43,615 nucleotides of DNA from SZUA-1377 sp964622255 (GTDB taxonomy: Bacteria; Campylobacterota; Campylobacteria; Campylobacterales; QNZT01). The stretch covers positions 1 through 43,615 of the forward strand of contig CAZUPK010000005.1 of assembly GCA_964622255.1 (NCBI GenBank). The letters are read 5' to 3'. The translations under genes were made by a program, and so were the position numbers. The notes beneath the pieces are model-generated. The model did no database searches. It was not told where the DNA came from and saw only the letters and a program-made list of their open reading frames with translations. Below, in pieces: positions 1 to 7,745 of the stretch (positions within the stretch are counted from its first letter, which is position 1; each line of letters opens with the position of its first letter).

Positions 1-2
1 TG

Positions 3-1037
3 CTAGATGGTTATGAAATAAACACATCATCTACAGATCCGACAGATAAAGATAGTGATGATGATAGACTAAGTGATTGATATGAAACAAATTTAAGTCA
101 TACTGATCCGAATAATAAAGATAGTGATGGTGACGGTGTAACTGATGGTATAGAAGTTTGTGGAACAAGTGCTTCAAATCAAGATGGCACAGGGAAAATA
201 GTATCTACAGATGATTCATCTGTAAATCCAAATACATCCAATAATTTTTATGATGATATTTTAAATTTGGCAAATGATGATGCTATAAATAAAGATGGCT
301 TAAATGGAGTTTCTGATAGCAGATGTCAAACTCCAGCAGATTATAATGATGATGGTACTATTGATGCAAAAGACTCTACAAATGATAGTGATGGGGACGG
401 AAGACCAAATGATAAAGAAAGAGCTCATAATACAGATCCTTTACATGCAGGAAAAGATTATAATCTTACAACAGTTACGGCTGATGTAAATGATTCTATA
501 AGCAATAGATACTATTACTCTTGGATAACTCAAACTTCAGATGGACAAAAAATGGTAAAAGCAAATTTTGTTTATGTGCCTAAAGCTGATAGTAAAGGTT
601 TTTGGGTAGCTAAATATTTATCTGTGTTTACGGATGATAATAAAAATAGTGTAAAATTTGTAAATGGTGGTGATAAAGTGGATAATAGAACAAATGCAAA
701 TGCACAAACATTAGTAGAAAACAGTAAAACTTCATTGGGGATAAATACTAATATTTCTTTACCAACATTTACTCAATATAAAGAGATTTTTGCTGTAAAA
801 AGTTCTTCTAATAATGACTGTATAACTATTAAAAATAGTGTAGGTGATACAAATATGCCTAAAGATGCTACTGATGAAATTTGTGAAATTATTCCAACTA
901 GTGCTAGTGCTGCTAAGCAAGAGTTTAAAGATGGAGGAACTGTATATATAAAAAGTGATGGAACACTTTCAGAAGATAGCTCAACTAATAGAGATCCAAG
1001 CACTCACTTTAGAGCAGCAACAGGATATGTCCAATAA
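3..1037 (+). pseudogene. C-terminal part of a TSP3-repeat surface protein, interrupted by in-frame TGA
   Basis: The frame is open from the window edge except for a TGA at 78-80. Before and after it lie acidic thrombospondin type 3 (calcium-binding) repeats, with motifs such as DSDGDGVTDGIEV and DSDGDGRPNDKE, each followed by a TDP motif. The TGA falls where these repeats normally carry Gly or Trp (LSD-stop-YE), so one base change from GGA or TGG would restore the frame. About 180 residues after the repeats form a non-repetitive C-terminal domain (FWVAKY, LPTFTQY, HFRAATGYVQ) whose general look recalls formylglycine-generating-enzyme-like modules; that resemblance is weak. No sortase motif or membrane anchor is visible at the C-terminus. 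The N-terminus, and so any signal peptide, lies outside the window. A TTG at 267 could begin a shorter product, but no strong ribosome site precedes it. Likely an exported or surface protein. Confidence 0.75.
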
Positions 1038-1070
1038 AATAAGAGATTTTTTTCCTCTTATTTTATTTTT
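1036..1070 (+). terminator. Intrinsic terminator after the TSP3-repeat protein
   Basis: A 10-bp perfect stem (AAAATAAGAG at 1036-1045 pairing with CTCTTATTTT at 1055-1064) starts at the stop codon of the upstream gene and is followed by ATTTTT. It separates that gene from the fatty acid synthesis cluster. Confidence 0.85.
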
Positions 1071-1160
1071 TAGCGATACATAAGTTTGATAGTATATCAT
1101 AATACAATACCATTATGCAAAAACAAAATATATATACAAATGTATTATTATCAGCTCGTG

Positions 1161-1245
1161 TGAGGAATGAGTTGATAACCAAGTCTAATCCTCGTGGACA
1201 TTATCAGGGCAGGAAGCCAATCGTCTTTAGCTGTTGGGTAGTCCA
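1161..1245 (+). ncRNA. IS200/IS605 right-end / omegaRNA-like remnant (copy A), upstream of fabG
   Basis: This stretch matches the last 85 or so bases of the units at 22329-22588 and 38082-38338, sharing blocks such as AATCCTCGTGGACATTATC. It ends in the hairpin CCAA...TCTTTAG...TTGG followed by GGTAGTCCAC. In IS200/IS605 transposons this hairpin is the right end and forms the 3' scaffold of the TnpB guide RNA. In one frame it reads RNELITKSNPRGHYQGRK, and the 22.5-kb copy reads nearly the same, so it may be an old tnpB tail. The left part of the unit (promoter, 5' stem) is missing. No tnpA or tnpB lies nearby. The right end is 86 bp from the fabG start codon. Confidence 0.6.
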
Positions 1246-1331
1246 CCTTAAGATCTATAAAAGGATGTAGGTTTTAGGTTTAAAAATTATCCTCTTAAGT
1301 TGTCTTGATCTAAACTTGAAAAAGGAGATAT

Positions 1332-2075
1332 ATGAAATTTAGCGGGAAAAATGTTCTTATAACAGGAGCAAGTAGGGGTATAGGTGCTGATATAGCAAGA
1401 GTTTTAGCTGAATATGGTTTAAAGGTGTGGATAAATTATAGAAGTAAGCCAGAGCTTGCTGATAGTTTAAAAGAGGAGATAGAAAAGACTGGTGGTGAAG
1501 TTGGCATTATATGTTTTGATGCTAGTGATGAAGAAGCTTTTATTGCAGGAGTAAAAACTATAGTTGATAGCGACGGAGGGCTTAGTTATTTAGTAAACAA
1601 TGCAGGTATAACAAATGATAAGTTAGCTATGAGGATGAAGCTTGAAGATTTTGAAAATGTTATAAAAACAAATCTAAACTCAGCTTTTATAGGTTGTAAA
1701 GAGGCTTTGAAAGTTATGAGTAAAAAGAGATTTGGTTCAGTGGTAAATATCTCTTCAGTAGTAGGAGAAAGTGGAAATATAGGGCAGACAAATTATAGTG
1801 CAAGTAAAGGTGCTATAAATGCTATGACAAAGTCATTTGCACTTGAAGGCTCAGCAAGAGGGATAAGATACAATGCTATAACCCCTGGATTTATTGCAAC
1901 AGATATGACAGACGCACTAAGTGAAGATGTAAAAAAAGCTTATATTAATAAAATACCTTTAAAAAGATTTGGTGTCCCTAAAGATGTAGCTGAGGCTGTG
2001 GCATTTTTACTAAGTGATAGTTCTAGTTATATAACCGGAGAGATTTTAAAGGTAAATGGTGGAATCTATATGTAA
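1332..2075 (+). CDS. fabG: 3-oxoacyl-[acyl-carrier-protein] reductase
   Basis: NADPH-dependent reductase of the fatty acid elongation cycle, reducing 3-ketoacyl-ACP to 3-hydroxyacyl-ACP in the cytoplasm. The 247 residues are the usual length. A Rossmann glycine motif (TGASRGIG) lies near residue 11, NNAG near residue 89, the catalytic serine in the ISSVVG segment, and the YSASK active-site Tyr/Lys near residue 155; the C-terminus (ITGEILKVNGGIYM) is family-like. The ATG is preceded by AAAGGAG at good spacing. It leads the fabG-acpP-fabF-accA cluster, which is a common fatty acid synthesis grouping. The leader carries an IS605-type right-end element about 86 bp upstream. The enzyme belongs to the broad SDR family, but with acpP next door the FabG assignment is firm. 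Confidence 0.95.
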   Translation: MKFSGKNVLITGASRGIGADIARVLAEYGLKVWINYRSKPELADSLKEEIEKTGGEVGIICFDASDEEAFIAGVKTIVDSDGGLSYLVNNAGITNDKLAMRMKLEDFENVIKTNLNSAFIGCKEALKVMSKKRFGSVVNISSVVGESGNIGQTNYSASKGAINAMTKSFALEGSARGIRYNAITPGFIATDMTDALSEDVKKAYINKIPLKRFGVPKDVAEAVAFLLSDSSSYITGEILKVNGGIYM

Positions 2076-2145
2076 AAGGCTAAAAGTTTTTAGTTTTTAA
2101 TAATTTTTTGCTAATATTTGGGTAAAACTATAACAAGGAGAAAAG

Positions 2146-2379
2146 ATGGCTTTAATAGACGATGTAAAAGAAGTGGTTGTTGAGCAACTAAATGTAAATC
2201 TTGATGAGGTGAAGGAGGATTCGAAATTTGTTGAAGATCTTGGTGCAGATAGCCTTGATGTTGTTGAGTTAGTTATGGCACTTGAAGAAAAATTTGACAT
2301 AGAGATTCCTGATAGTGATGCAGAGTCTATAGCAACGGTAGGTGATGCTGTTAAGTATATAGAGTCTAAAAACTCATAA
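2146..2379 (+). CDS. acpP: Acyl carrier protein
   Basis: Small acidic carrier (77 aa) that holds growing acyl chains on a 4'-phosphopantetheine arm. The attachment site is Ser36 in GADSLDVVEL, with the typical acidic helix II following (LVMALEEKFDIEIPD). The ATG follows a strong AAGGAG at normal spacing. It sits 70 bp after fabG; the gap holds a weak stem CTAAA/TTTAG with a T-run near 2080-2106, which may reduce readthrough from fabG. A stable hairpin follows the stop codon. Length and motif match bacterial AcpP closely. Confidence 0.97.
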   Translation: MALIDDVKEVVVEQLNVNLDEVKEDSKFVEDLGADSLDVVELVMALEEKFDIEIPDSDAESIATVGDAVKYIESKNS

Positions 2380-2387
2380 ACTTAGTT

Positions 2388-2413
2388 TTAAGGGGAGAGT
2401 TTTCTCCTCTTAA
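2388..2413 (+). terminator. Hairpin between acpP and fabF
   Basis: An 11-bp stem with one G-T wobble (TTAAGGGGAGA at 2388-2398, TCTCCTCTTAA at 2403-2413) is followed by ATATCTTTTAT. It probably acts as a partial terminator or as a 3' stabiliser of the abundant acpP mRNA. The T-run is interrupted, so readthrough to fabF is plausible. Confidence 0.6.
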
Positions 2414-2487
2414 ATATCTTTTATCAGATATAAGTCTTTTTCTATGTTATAAGTTATATGTTATAAGAGATATTTTAAGGAGCAGTT

Positions 2488-3702
2488 GTGAGAAGAGTGG
2501 TTGTGACTGGTTTGGGGATGATAAATAGCTTAGGAAATGACAAAGAAAGTTCATTTAAAGCTATAGTAGATGGTGAGTGCGGTATAGATTTGGTAACTCA
2601 TTTTGATACTTCAAATCATTCGGTAAAAATAGCAGGTGAGGTGAAAGATTTTGATCCTAAAACTGTTATGAATCCTAAGGATGTAAAAAAGGCTGATAGA
2701 TTTATACAACTGGGTATAAAAGCTGTTCACGAAGCTATGGAAGATAGTGGTTTAAAAAATAGTGAGTATGAAAAAGAGAGATTTGGTATGGTTTCGGCTT
2801 CCGGTATAGGAGGACTTATAAATATCGAAAAAAATGCTCTTGTTTCAGCTAACAGAGGTCCAAGAAGAATATCTCCATTTTTTATCCCTTCAGCCTTAGT
2901 AAATATGCTAGGTGGTTTTATAGCTATTGATTTTGGACTTAAAGGACCAAATCTTTCTGATGTAACCGCTTGTGCAGCAGGAACTCATGCCATAGCAACC
3001 GCTTGTAAGACTATTATATTAGATGGTGCTGATAAGATGCTAGTAGTTGGTGCAGAAGCTGCTATTTGTGATGTCGGTATTGGTGGATTTGCTGCGATGA
3101 AGGCACTATCTACAAGAAATGATGATCCAAAAACTGCTTCGAGACCTTTTGATGCAAATAGAGATGGTTTTGTTATGGGAGAAGGTGCTGGAGCTTTAGT
3201 TTTAGAAGAGTATGAGGGTGCTGTAAAAAGAGGAGCAAAAATCTATGGAGAAATCATTGGTTTTGGAGAAAGTGGCGATGCAAACCATATCACAACACCT
3301 GTAGTTGATGGACCGCTTAGAGCTATAAAAGCTGCTTTAAATATGGCAGGAAATCCAAAAGTTGACTATATAAATGCTCACGGAACTTCAACTCCTGCAA
3401 ATGATAAAAATGAAACAGCAGCTATAAAAGAGGCTTTTGGCAGTGATGTTCCGCTTGTTAGCTCTACAAAGGGGCAGATAGGACACTGCTTAGGTGCTGC
3501 TGGAGCTATAGAAGCTGTTATATGTTTGATGGCTATGAGAGATGGAGTAGTCCCTCCAACTATAAACTATGAGACTTTGGATCCTGAGTGTGATCTTGAT
3601 TATGTAACAAATGGAAAAGTAAAGAAAGATTTGGATGTTGTTTTGAGTAACTCTTTTGGTTTTGGTGGAACAAATGGGTGTGTTGTATTTAAAAAGATAT
3701 AG
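2488..3702 (+). CDS. fabF: 3-oxoacyl-[acyl-carrier-protein] synthase II
   Basis: Condensing enzyme that elongates acyl-ACP with malonyl-ACP (KAS II). At 404 aa it has the normal length. The Cys-His-His triad is visible: the nucleophile Cys in VTACAAGTHA, the first His in NAHGTSTPANDK and the second in IGHCLGAAGAIE; the C-terminal SFGFGGTN glycine loop is present. The start is GTG at 2488, giving MRRVVVTGLGM, supported by AAGGAG at 2479-2484 and by alignment to the family N-terminus. It follows acpP after 108 bp and precedes accA by 7 bp, so fabF and accA are co-transcribed. FabF rather than FabB is chosen because of its place beside acpP. Confidence 0.96.
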   Translation: MRRVVVTGLGMINSLGNDKESSFKAIVDGECGIDLVTHFDTSNHSVKIAGEVKDFDPKTVMNPKDVKKADRFIQLGIKAVHEAMEDSGLKNSEYEKERFGMVSASGIGGLINIEKNALVSANRGPRRISPFFIPSALVNMLGGFIAIDFGLKGPNLSDVTACAAGTHAIATACKTIILDGADKMLVVGAEAAICDVGIGGFAAMKALSTRNDDPKTASRPFDANRDGFVMGEGAGALVLEEYEGAVKRGAKIYGEIIGFGESGDANHITTPVVDGPLRAIKAALNMAGNPKVDYINAHGTSTPANDKNETAAIKEAFGSDVPLVSSTKGQIGHCLGAAGAIEAVICLMAMRDGVVPPTINYETLDPECDLDYVTNGKVKKDLDVVLSNSFGFGGTNGCVVFKKI

Positions 3703-3709
3703 GTAAGAT

Positions 3710-4693
3710 ATGGCAACTTATTTAGGTTTTGAAAAGAATATAGAGCAGATTGATTTGGATATTAAGTCTGCAGCAAGTCGTGGTGATGATGATGCAGTAA
3801 ATATTTTAAAAGAAAATCTTCAAAAGGAGGTTGCCAAAACTTTTAAAAATCTCTCAGACTATCAAAAACTTCAACTTGCTCGTCATCCTGAAAGACCATA
3901 TGCACTAGATTATATAAGAGCTATCTTAGAAAATGCTTATGAACTTCACGGAGATAGACTTTATAGTGATGACCCTGCTATGGTCTGTTATATAGGTGAG
4001 GTAGATGGAAAAACTACTATCGTTATAGCTGAGCAAAAGGGTAGAGGAACTAAAAATAAGTTAAAAAGAAACTTTGGAATGCCTCATCCTGATGGTTATA
4101 GGAAAGCTTTAAGAGTAGCTAAGTTGGCTGAAAAATTTAAAATCCCTGTTCTTTTTCTTATAGACACTCCGGGTGCATATCCTGGAATCGGTGCAGAGGA
4201 GAGAGGACAAAGTGAAGCTATAGCTAAAAATCTTTATGAATTGAGTGATCTTGATACTATAACAATTTCCATAGTTATAGGAGAAGGTGGAAGTGGTGGG
4301 GCTTTGGCTATAGGTGTTGCAGATAGGTTAGCTATGATGAGATACTCTGTTTTTAGTGTCATATCTCCAGAAGGATGTGCAGCTATACTTTGGAATGACC
4401 CCGCAAAACAAGAACAGGCTACAAAAGCTTTAAAAATAACGGCTGAAGATTTAAAAGAGTTGAGATTGATAGATGATGTTATAGAGGAGCCTTTAGTTGG
4501 TGCTCATAGAGATAAGGAAGGTGCCATAAAATCTTTAAAAGAGTATTTTTTAACTCAAGTTGAGGAGCTTAGTAAGCTAAGTAGCAAAGAGAGATTAAAT
4601 CAGAGGTATGAAAGATTTATGAAGTTAGGAGCCTTTTCGACTCAAGAGGCAGAAGTTTCAAAGAGTAGTGGTATAAGTTCTTTTTTTAACTAA
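3710..4693 (+). CDS. accA: Acetyl-CoA carboxylase carboxyltransferase subunit alpha
   Basis: Alpha subunit of the carboxyltransferase that, with AccD, transfers the carboxyl group from carboxybiotin to acetyl-CoA to give malonyl-CoA. The 327-aa protein shows the crotonase-like signature in order: LHGDRLYSDD, IGEVDGKTTIVIAEQKGRGT, GMPHPDGYRKALR, LIDTPGAYPG, and the oxyanion-hole glycines in GEGGSGGALAIGVADR. It begins 7 bp after fabF with ATG, so it is translated from the same message. The last 25 or so residues are Ser/Lys rich and probably a flexible tail. AccD is not in the window, as is common, since accA and accD are often apart. Confidence 0.96.
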   Translation: MATYLGFEKNIEQIDLDIKSAASRGDDDAVNILKENLQKEVAKTFKNLSDYQKLQLARHPERPYALDYIRAILENAYELHGDRLYSDDPAMVCYIGEVDGKTTIVIAEQKGRGTKNKLKRNFGMPHPDGYRKALRVAKLAEKFKIPVLFLIDTPGAYPGIGAEERGQSEAIAKNLYELSDLDTITISIVIGEGGSGGALAIGVADRLAMMRYSVFSVISPEGCAAILWNDPAKQEQATKALKITAEDLKELRLIDDVIEEPLVGAHRDKEGAIKSLKEYFLTQVEELSKLSSKERLNQRYERFMKLGAFSTQEAEVSKSSGISSFFN

Positions 4694-4728
4694 GCTTCAT
4701 ACTATTTATTTATACAAATAATCTATAG

Positions 4729-4743
4729 ATTGGATTATCCAAT
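4729..4743. promoter_or_regulatory. Perfect dyad ATTGGAT-T-ATCCAAT before the 4758 gene
   Basis: A 7-bp perfect inverted repeat with a single central base lies just upstream of the AAAGGAG ribosome site of the gene at 4758. It could be an operator. A one-base loop rules out an RNA hairpin of full length. No regulator is known for it. Confidence 0.3.
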
Positions 4744-4757
4744 GAAAGGAGATAATC

Positions 4758-5228
4758 GTGAAAAAGATGTTTTTAGCCATATTGGTTGTAACACTTTCAT
4801 TTGCATCAACCTACTCTATAAAATATAAGGGTATAACTTTAGGTAAGATTGATACACTTGGGACTTTAAAAGATGATTATTTAAAAGCTAGGGTTACAAA
4901 TCCGATAGTCAAGTTTTTAATGAGAAAAGATTATTTTATATTTTATAGTGGACAAAAGCCTCAAAGTCAAAAAACAAAGTTTAAATATGATAACAGAAAA
5001 ATATTGTTTGCTCTAAAAAAAGCTATAAAAACTAGACCTCTCAATGAAGGGTTTATCATAGATGATAAAAGAAGGATTATACTAAAATGTGATGAACAAG
5101 ACTGCACATTTGACTACTATTCAAAAGGCAGTCACAATGCAAAAGGAACTATAGAGTTTAAAAGTGGAGAGTTTTATAAATTAACTGAAAAAAAGAGTTC
5201 ACTAGAAATAGTAAAGGATGGAAAATGA
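4758..5228 (+). CDS. Small exported basic protein, unrecognised
   Basis: The 156-aa product starts with a clear Sec signal peptide (MKKMFLAILVVTLSFAS, cleavage probably near residue 17-20). The mature part is lysine rich with an expected high pI and has two cysteines in CDEQDC near residue 113, which could form a disulphide in the periplasm. No family was recognised. The start is GTG at 4758, with AAAGGAG well placed. It overlaps the next gene by 4 bp (ATGA), so the two are translationally coupled. A perfect dyad sits just before the ribosome site. The accA gene ends 64 bp upstream with no obvious terminator, so it could be read from the lipid operon, but its function is unknown. Confidence 0.7.
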   Translation: MKKMFLAILVVTLSFASTYSIKYKGITLGKIDTLGTLKDDYLKARVTNPIVKFLMRKDYFIFYSGQKPQSQKTKFKYDNRKILFALKKAIKTRPLNEGFIIDDKRRIILKCDEQDCTFDYYSKGSHNAKGTIEFKSGEFYKLTEKKSSLEIVKDGK

Positions 5229-5419
5229 AAGAAAAATTAAAACAGGTAAAAGAGCATATAAAAAATCATAAAAGTATGAGTGAAGAGGAAAAGTTAAACA
5301 GTGTTAAAAAGATAGATGAATGGTTTTTAGAGGATAAGGCAGATGGAACTATAGTTGCTGAACTTATACAGATAAGTAAAAATATTACTCCTATACTTGA
5401 GGAGATAGGACTTTTGTAA
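5225..5419 (+). CDS. Small charged cytoplasmic protein, unrecognised
   Basis: A 64-aa, Lys/Glu-rich, probably all-helical protein without signal peptide or membrane segment. Its ATG overlaps the stop of the preceding gene (ATGA), which supports it as a real coupled gene rather than a chance frame. The sequence (KEHIKNHKSMSEEEKLNSV, then DGTIVAELIQISKNITPIL) looks like a short helical-hairpin protein. No family is claimed. It is convergent with the pseudouridine synthase gene, one base apart. Confidence 0.6.
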   Translation: MKEKLKQVKEHIKNHKSMSEEEKLNSVKKIDEWFLEDKADGTIVAELIQISKNITPILEEIGLL

Positions 5420-5420
5420 C

Positions 5421-6302
5421 TTAGTTAAAAGATGATTTACTAACTATAAAAAATCTATTTTTATATTTGAACTCTAAAGTGTGGGCGTGGAGCATCAGTC
5501 TTTTTGCTCCTGTGAGTTTTAACCTATCTTCTTTGCTTAACTTTTGTTCCAAATAATCCTCAGCAGTTTTAAAATCCACCCCATAAAGAGGATCTCCGAC
5601 TATTGGAAATCCCAAATGAAAAAGATGCACTCTTATTTGGTGTTGTCTTCCTGTAAGTGGATATGCTTTTACTAAAGTAGTGTTGCTATCTTGATAGTAT
5701 TTTACAGGTTCGAAAATAGTTCTTGAGGCTTTCCCATTTTCTTTATCTATAAAAACTTTTAACTTTATATCCTTATAATTACTATTTCTACTGATAGGAG
5801 CATCAACAGTTATTTTTTCTTTAAACTCTCCCTTCACCAAAGCTAAGTAGCTTTTTCGTATCTTTCTATCCTCAAAAAGTTGTTTTATCTCTCTTTCTGC
5901 TTTTTTATCTTTTGAACATAGTAAAAGTCCGCTTGTCTCTTTATCTAAACGATGGGTTATGTTGGCATATTTTCCATACTTATGTTTTACCTCGTGGGTT
6001 ATGGAATATCTTGTATGTCTGTTTTGAGGGTGGACTAAGACTCCGCTTGGTTTGTCATATATCACAAAATCAGGAGTTTCAAAAACCGGTTTTAACTTTT
6101 TTGTAGTTGTTTCAAAAACTACAACATCTATCTTTCCTTTAAAACTCATAGCTTTTTTTATAACTGGTTTTCCTTTTAAAAAGACTCTTCCTTTGTCTAT
6201 CCATTTTTGAGCCTCTTTTAAATCAATATCAAAAGTTTCTATTAAGAACTTAAAAATCTTAACCTTTTCTTTAGAAAAAAAACTCTTTTTTATATATGCC
6301 AT
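5421..6302 (-). CDS. RluA-family pseudouridine synthase
   Basis: Enzyme that converts uridine to pseudouridine in rRNA or tRNA. The 293-aa protein has an N-terminal S4-like RNA-binding segment (about residues 15-60, IDLKEAQKWIDKGRVFLKGK) and a catalytic domain with the RluA signature NITHRLDKETSGLLL, whose Asp is the catalytic residue. The later motif LTGRQHQIRVHLFHLGFPIVG, common to this family, is also present. The ATG at 6302 gives MAYIKKSFF and is preceded by a purine-poor leader, so the start is less certain than the frame. Substrate position (RluA, RluC or RluD type) cannot be told from sequence alone. It is divergent from purB, 105 bp apart, and convergent with the small protein at 5225. 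Confidence 0.9.
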   Translation of the reverse strand: MAYIKKSFFSKEKVKIFKFLIETFDIDLKEAQKWIDKGRVFLKGKPVIKKAMSFKGKIDVVVFETTTKKLKPVFETPDFVIYDKPSGVLVHPQNRHTRYSITHEVKHKYGKYANITHRLDKETSGLLLCSKDKKAEREIKQLFEDRKIRKSYLALVKGEFKEKITVDAPISRNSNYKDIKLKVFIDKENGKASRTIFEPVKYYQDSNTTLVKAYPLTGRQHQIRVHLFHLGFPIVGDPLYGVDFKTAEDYLEQKLSKEDRLKLTGAKRLMLHAHTLEFKYKNRFFIVSKSSFN

Positions 6303-6407
6303 ATATTAAACCTCTTTTCAATCTTTTTGGATAAAATCCACTTTATTAAAAACTTGAGTATGACATACTATCAAACTCAGGTTATAAATCCTATAAAAGG
6401 TAACTTT

Positions 6408-7745
6408 ATGGTAGATAGATATTCACGAAAAGAGATGGCTGATAAATGGACTTATCAAGCAAAATATCAAGCTTGGCTGGATGTAGAGTTAGCAGTAGTC
6501 AAAGCTTGGAATAAATTGGGTTTGATACCTGATGAAGATGCAAAAAAGATAATTGAAAATGCAAGATTTTCAGTAGAGAGAATAGATGAGATAGAGGCTG
6601 TTACAAAACACGATTTGATAGCTTTTACAACCAGTGTTGCAGAGAGTTTAGGAGAGGAGAGTCGTTGGTTTCACTACGGTATGACAAGCTCTGATACCGT
6701 TGATACTGCTGTTGCTTTGCAGATGAAAAGTTCACTTGAACTTATCATCGAAGATGTAAAGATGATGATGGAGACTATAAAGCAAAGAGCTTATGAGCAT
6801 AAGATGACTTTGATGGTTGGAAGAAGTCACGGAATACATGGAGAACCTATAACATTTGGACTTGTTTTAGCAATTTGGTATGATGAGATGGCAAGGCATC
6901 TTAAAAATCTTGAAGAAACTTTAGAAGTTATCAGTGTGGGACAGATAAGTGGTGCTATGGGAAATTTTGCTTATGCACCTTTAGAACTTGAAGAGTTGGC
7001 TTGTAAAGAGTTGGGATTAAAACCTGCACCTGTTTCAAATCAAGTTATCCAAAGAGATAGATATGCAAGACTTGCAACAGCTTTAGCACTTTTAGCTTCA
7101 AGTGTAGAAAAATTTGCAGTTCAAGTTAGACACTGGCAAAGAACGGAAGTTTATGAGTGCGAAGAGTTTTCTGCAAAAGGACAAAAGGGAAGCTCCGCTA
7201 TGCCTCACAAAAGAAATCCTATACTTACAGAAAATGTAACAGGACTTGCTCGTATCGTAAGGGCTTATGCAACTCCTGCTATGGAAAATGTTGCTTTATG
7301 GCACGAGAGGGATATAAACCATAGCTCTACTGAAAGATTTTGGTTACCGGATAGCTTTGTTACTACAGATTTTATGCTTCATAGGATGAATGGAGTTATA
7401 AAAAATCTTACAGTTATGCCGGAAAATATGATGAAAAATCTAAACTTAACAGGTGGACTTGTATTTTCTCAAAGAGTTTTGCTTGAACTTCCAAAAGCTG
7501 GAGTAAGTAGGGAAGATGCTTACAAAATAGTTCAAAGAAATGCTATGAAAGTTTGGAAAGAGATACAACAAGGAAAACCTAGTGTAAATAAAAAGGGAGA
7601 GAGCTTATATTTACAGTATCTTTTAAGTGACAAAGAGCTTAGAAGCAAACTAAGTGAGGAGCAGATAAGAGAGTGTTTTAACTATGACTACTATATAAAA
7701 AATGTAGATGCCATTTTTAAAAGGGTATTTGAAGATGACAAGTAA
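6408..7745 (+). CDS. purB: Adenylosuccinate lyase
   Basis: Acts twice in purine synthesis: it splits SAICAR to AICAR and adenylosuccinate to AMP, releasing fumarate. The 445-aa product shows the fumarase/aspartase superfamily signature GSSAMPHKRNP with its mobile catalytic-serine loop, plus TSSDTVDTA and the RSHGIHGEP segment that carries the catalytic His. A frame extension to TTG at 6327 exists, but ATG at 6408 (MVDRYSRKEMADKW) matches the family start and has AAAAGG seven bases upstream. The 3' end overlaps nrdA by 11 bp, linking a purine enzyme to deoxyribonucleotide synthesis in one transcript. Confidence 0.95.
   Translation: MVDRYSRKEMADKWTYQAKYQAWLDVELAVVKAWNKLGLIPDEDAKKIIENARFSVERIDEIEAVTKHDLIAFTTSVAESLGEESRWFHYGMTSSDTVDTAVALQMKSSLELIIEDVKMMMETIKQRAYEHKMTLMVGRSHGIHGEPITFGLVLAIWYDEMARHLKNLEETLEVISVGQISGAMGNFAYAPLELEELACKELGLKPAPVSNQVIQRDRYARLATALALLASSVEKFAVQVRHWQRTEVYECEEFSAKGQKGSSAMPHKRNPILTENVTGLARIVRAYATPAMENVALWHERDINHSSTERFWLPDSFVTTDFMLHRMNGVIKNLTVMPENMMKNLNLTGGLVFSQRVLLELPKAGVSREDAYKIVQRNAMKVWKEIQQGKPSVNKKGESLYLQYLLSDKELRSKLSEEQIRECFNYDYYIKNVDAIFKRVFEDDK

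Noticed and set aside
3..1037. Alternative genetic code with TGA read as Trp
   Set aside because: TGA is the terminal codon of several intact genes here, for example in ATGA overlaps, and Trp is encoded by TGG throughout. The second lesion is TAA, which the same hypothesis would not explain.
6327..6407. N-terminal extension of purB from TTG at 6327
   Set aside because: The extra 27 residues do not resemble the family, and ATG at 6408 has a better ribosome site and the expected protein start.
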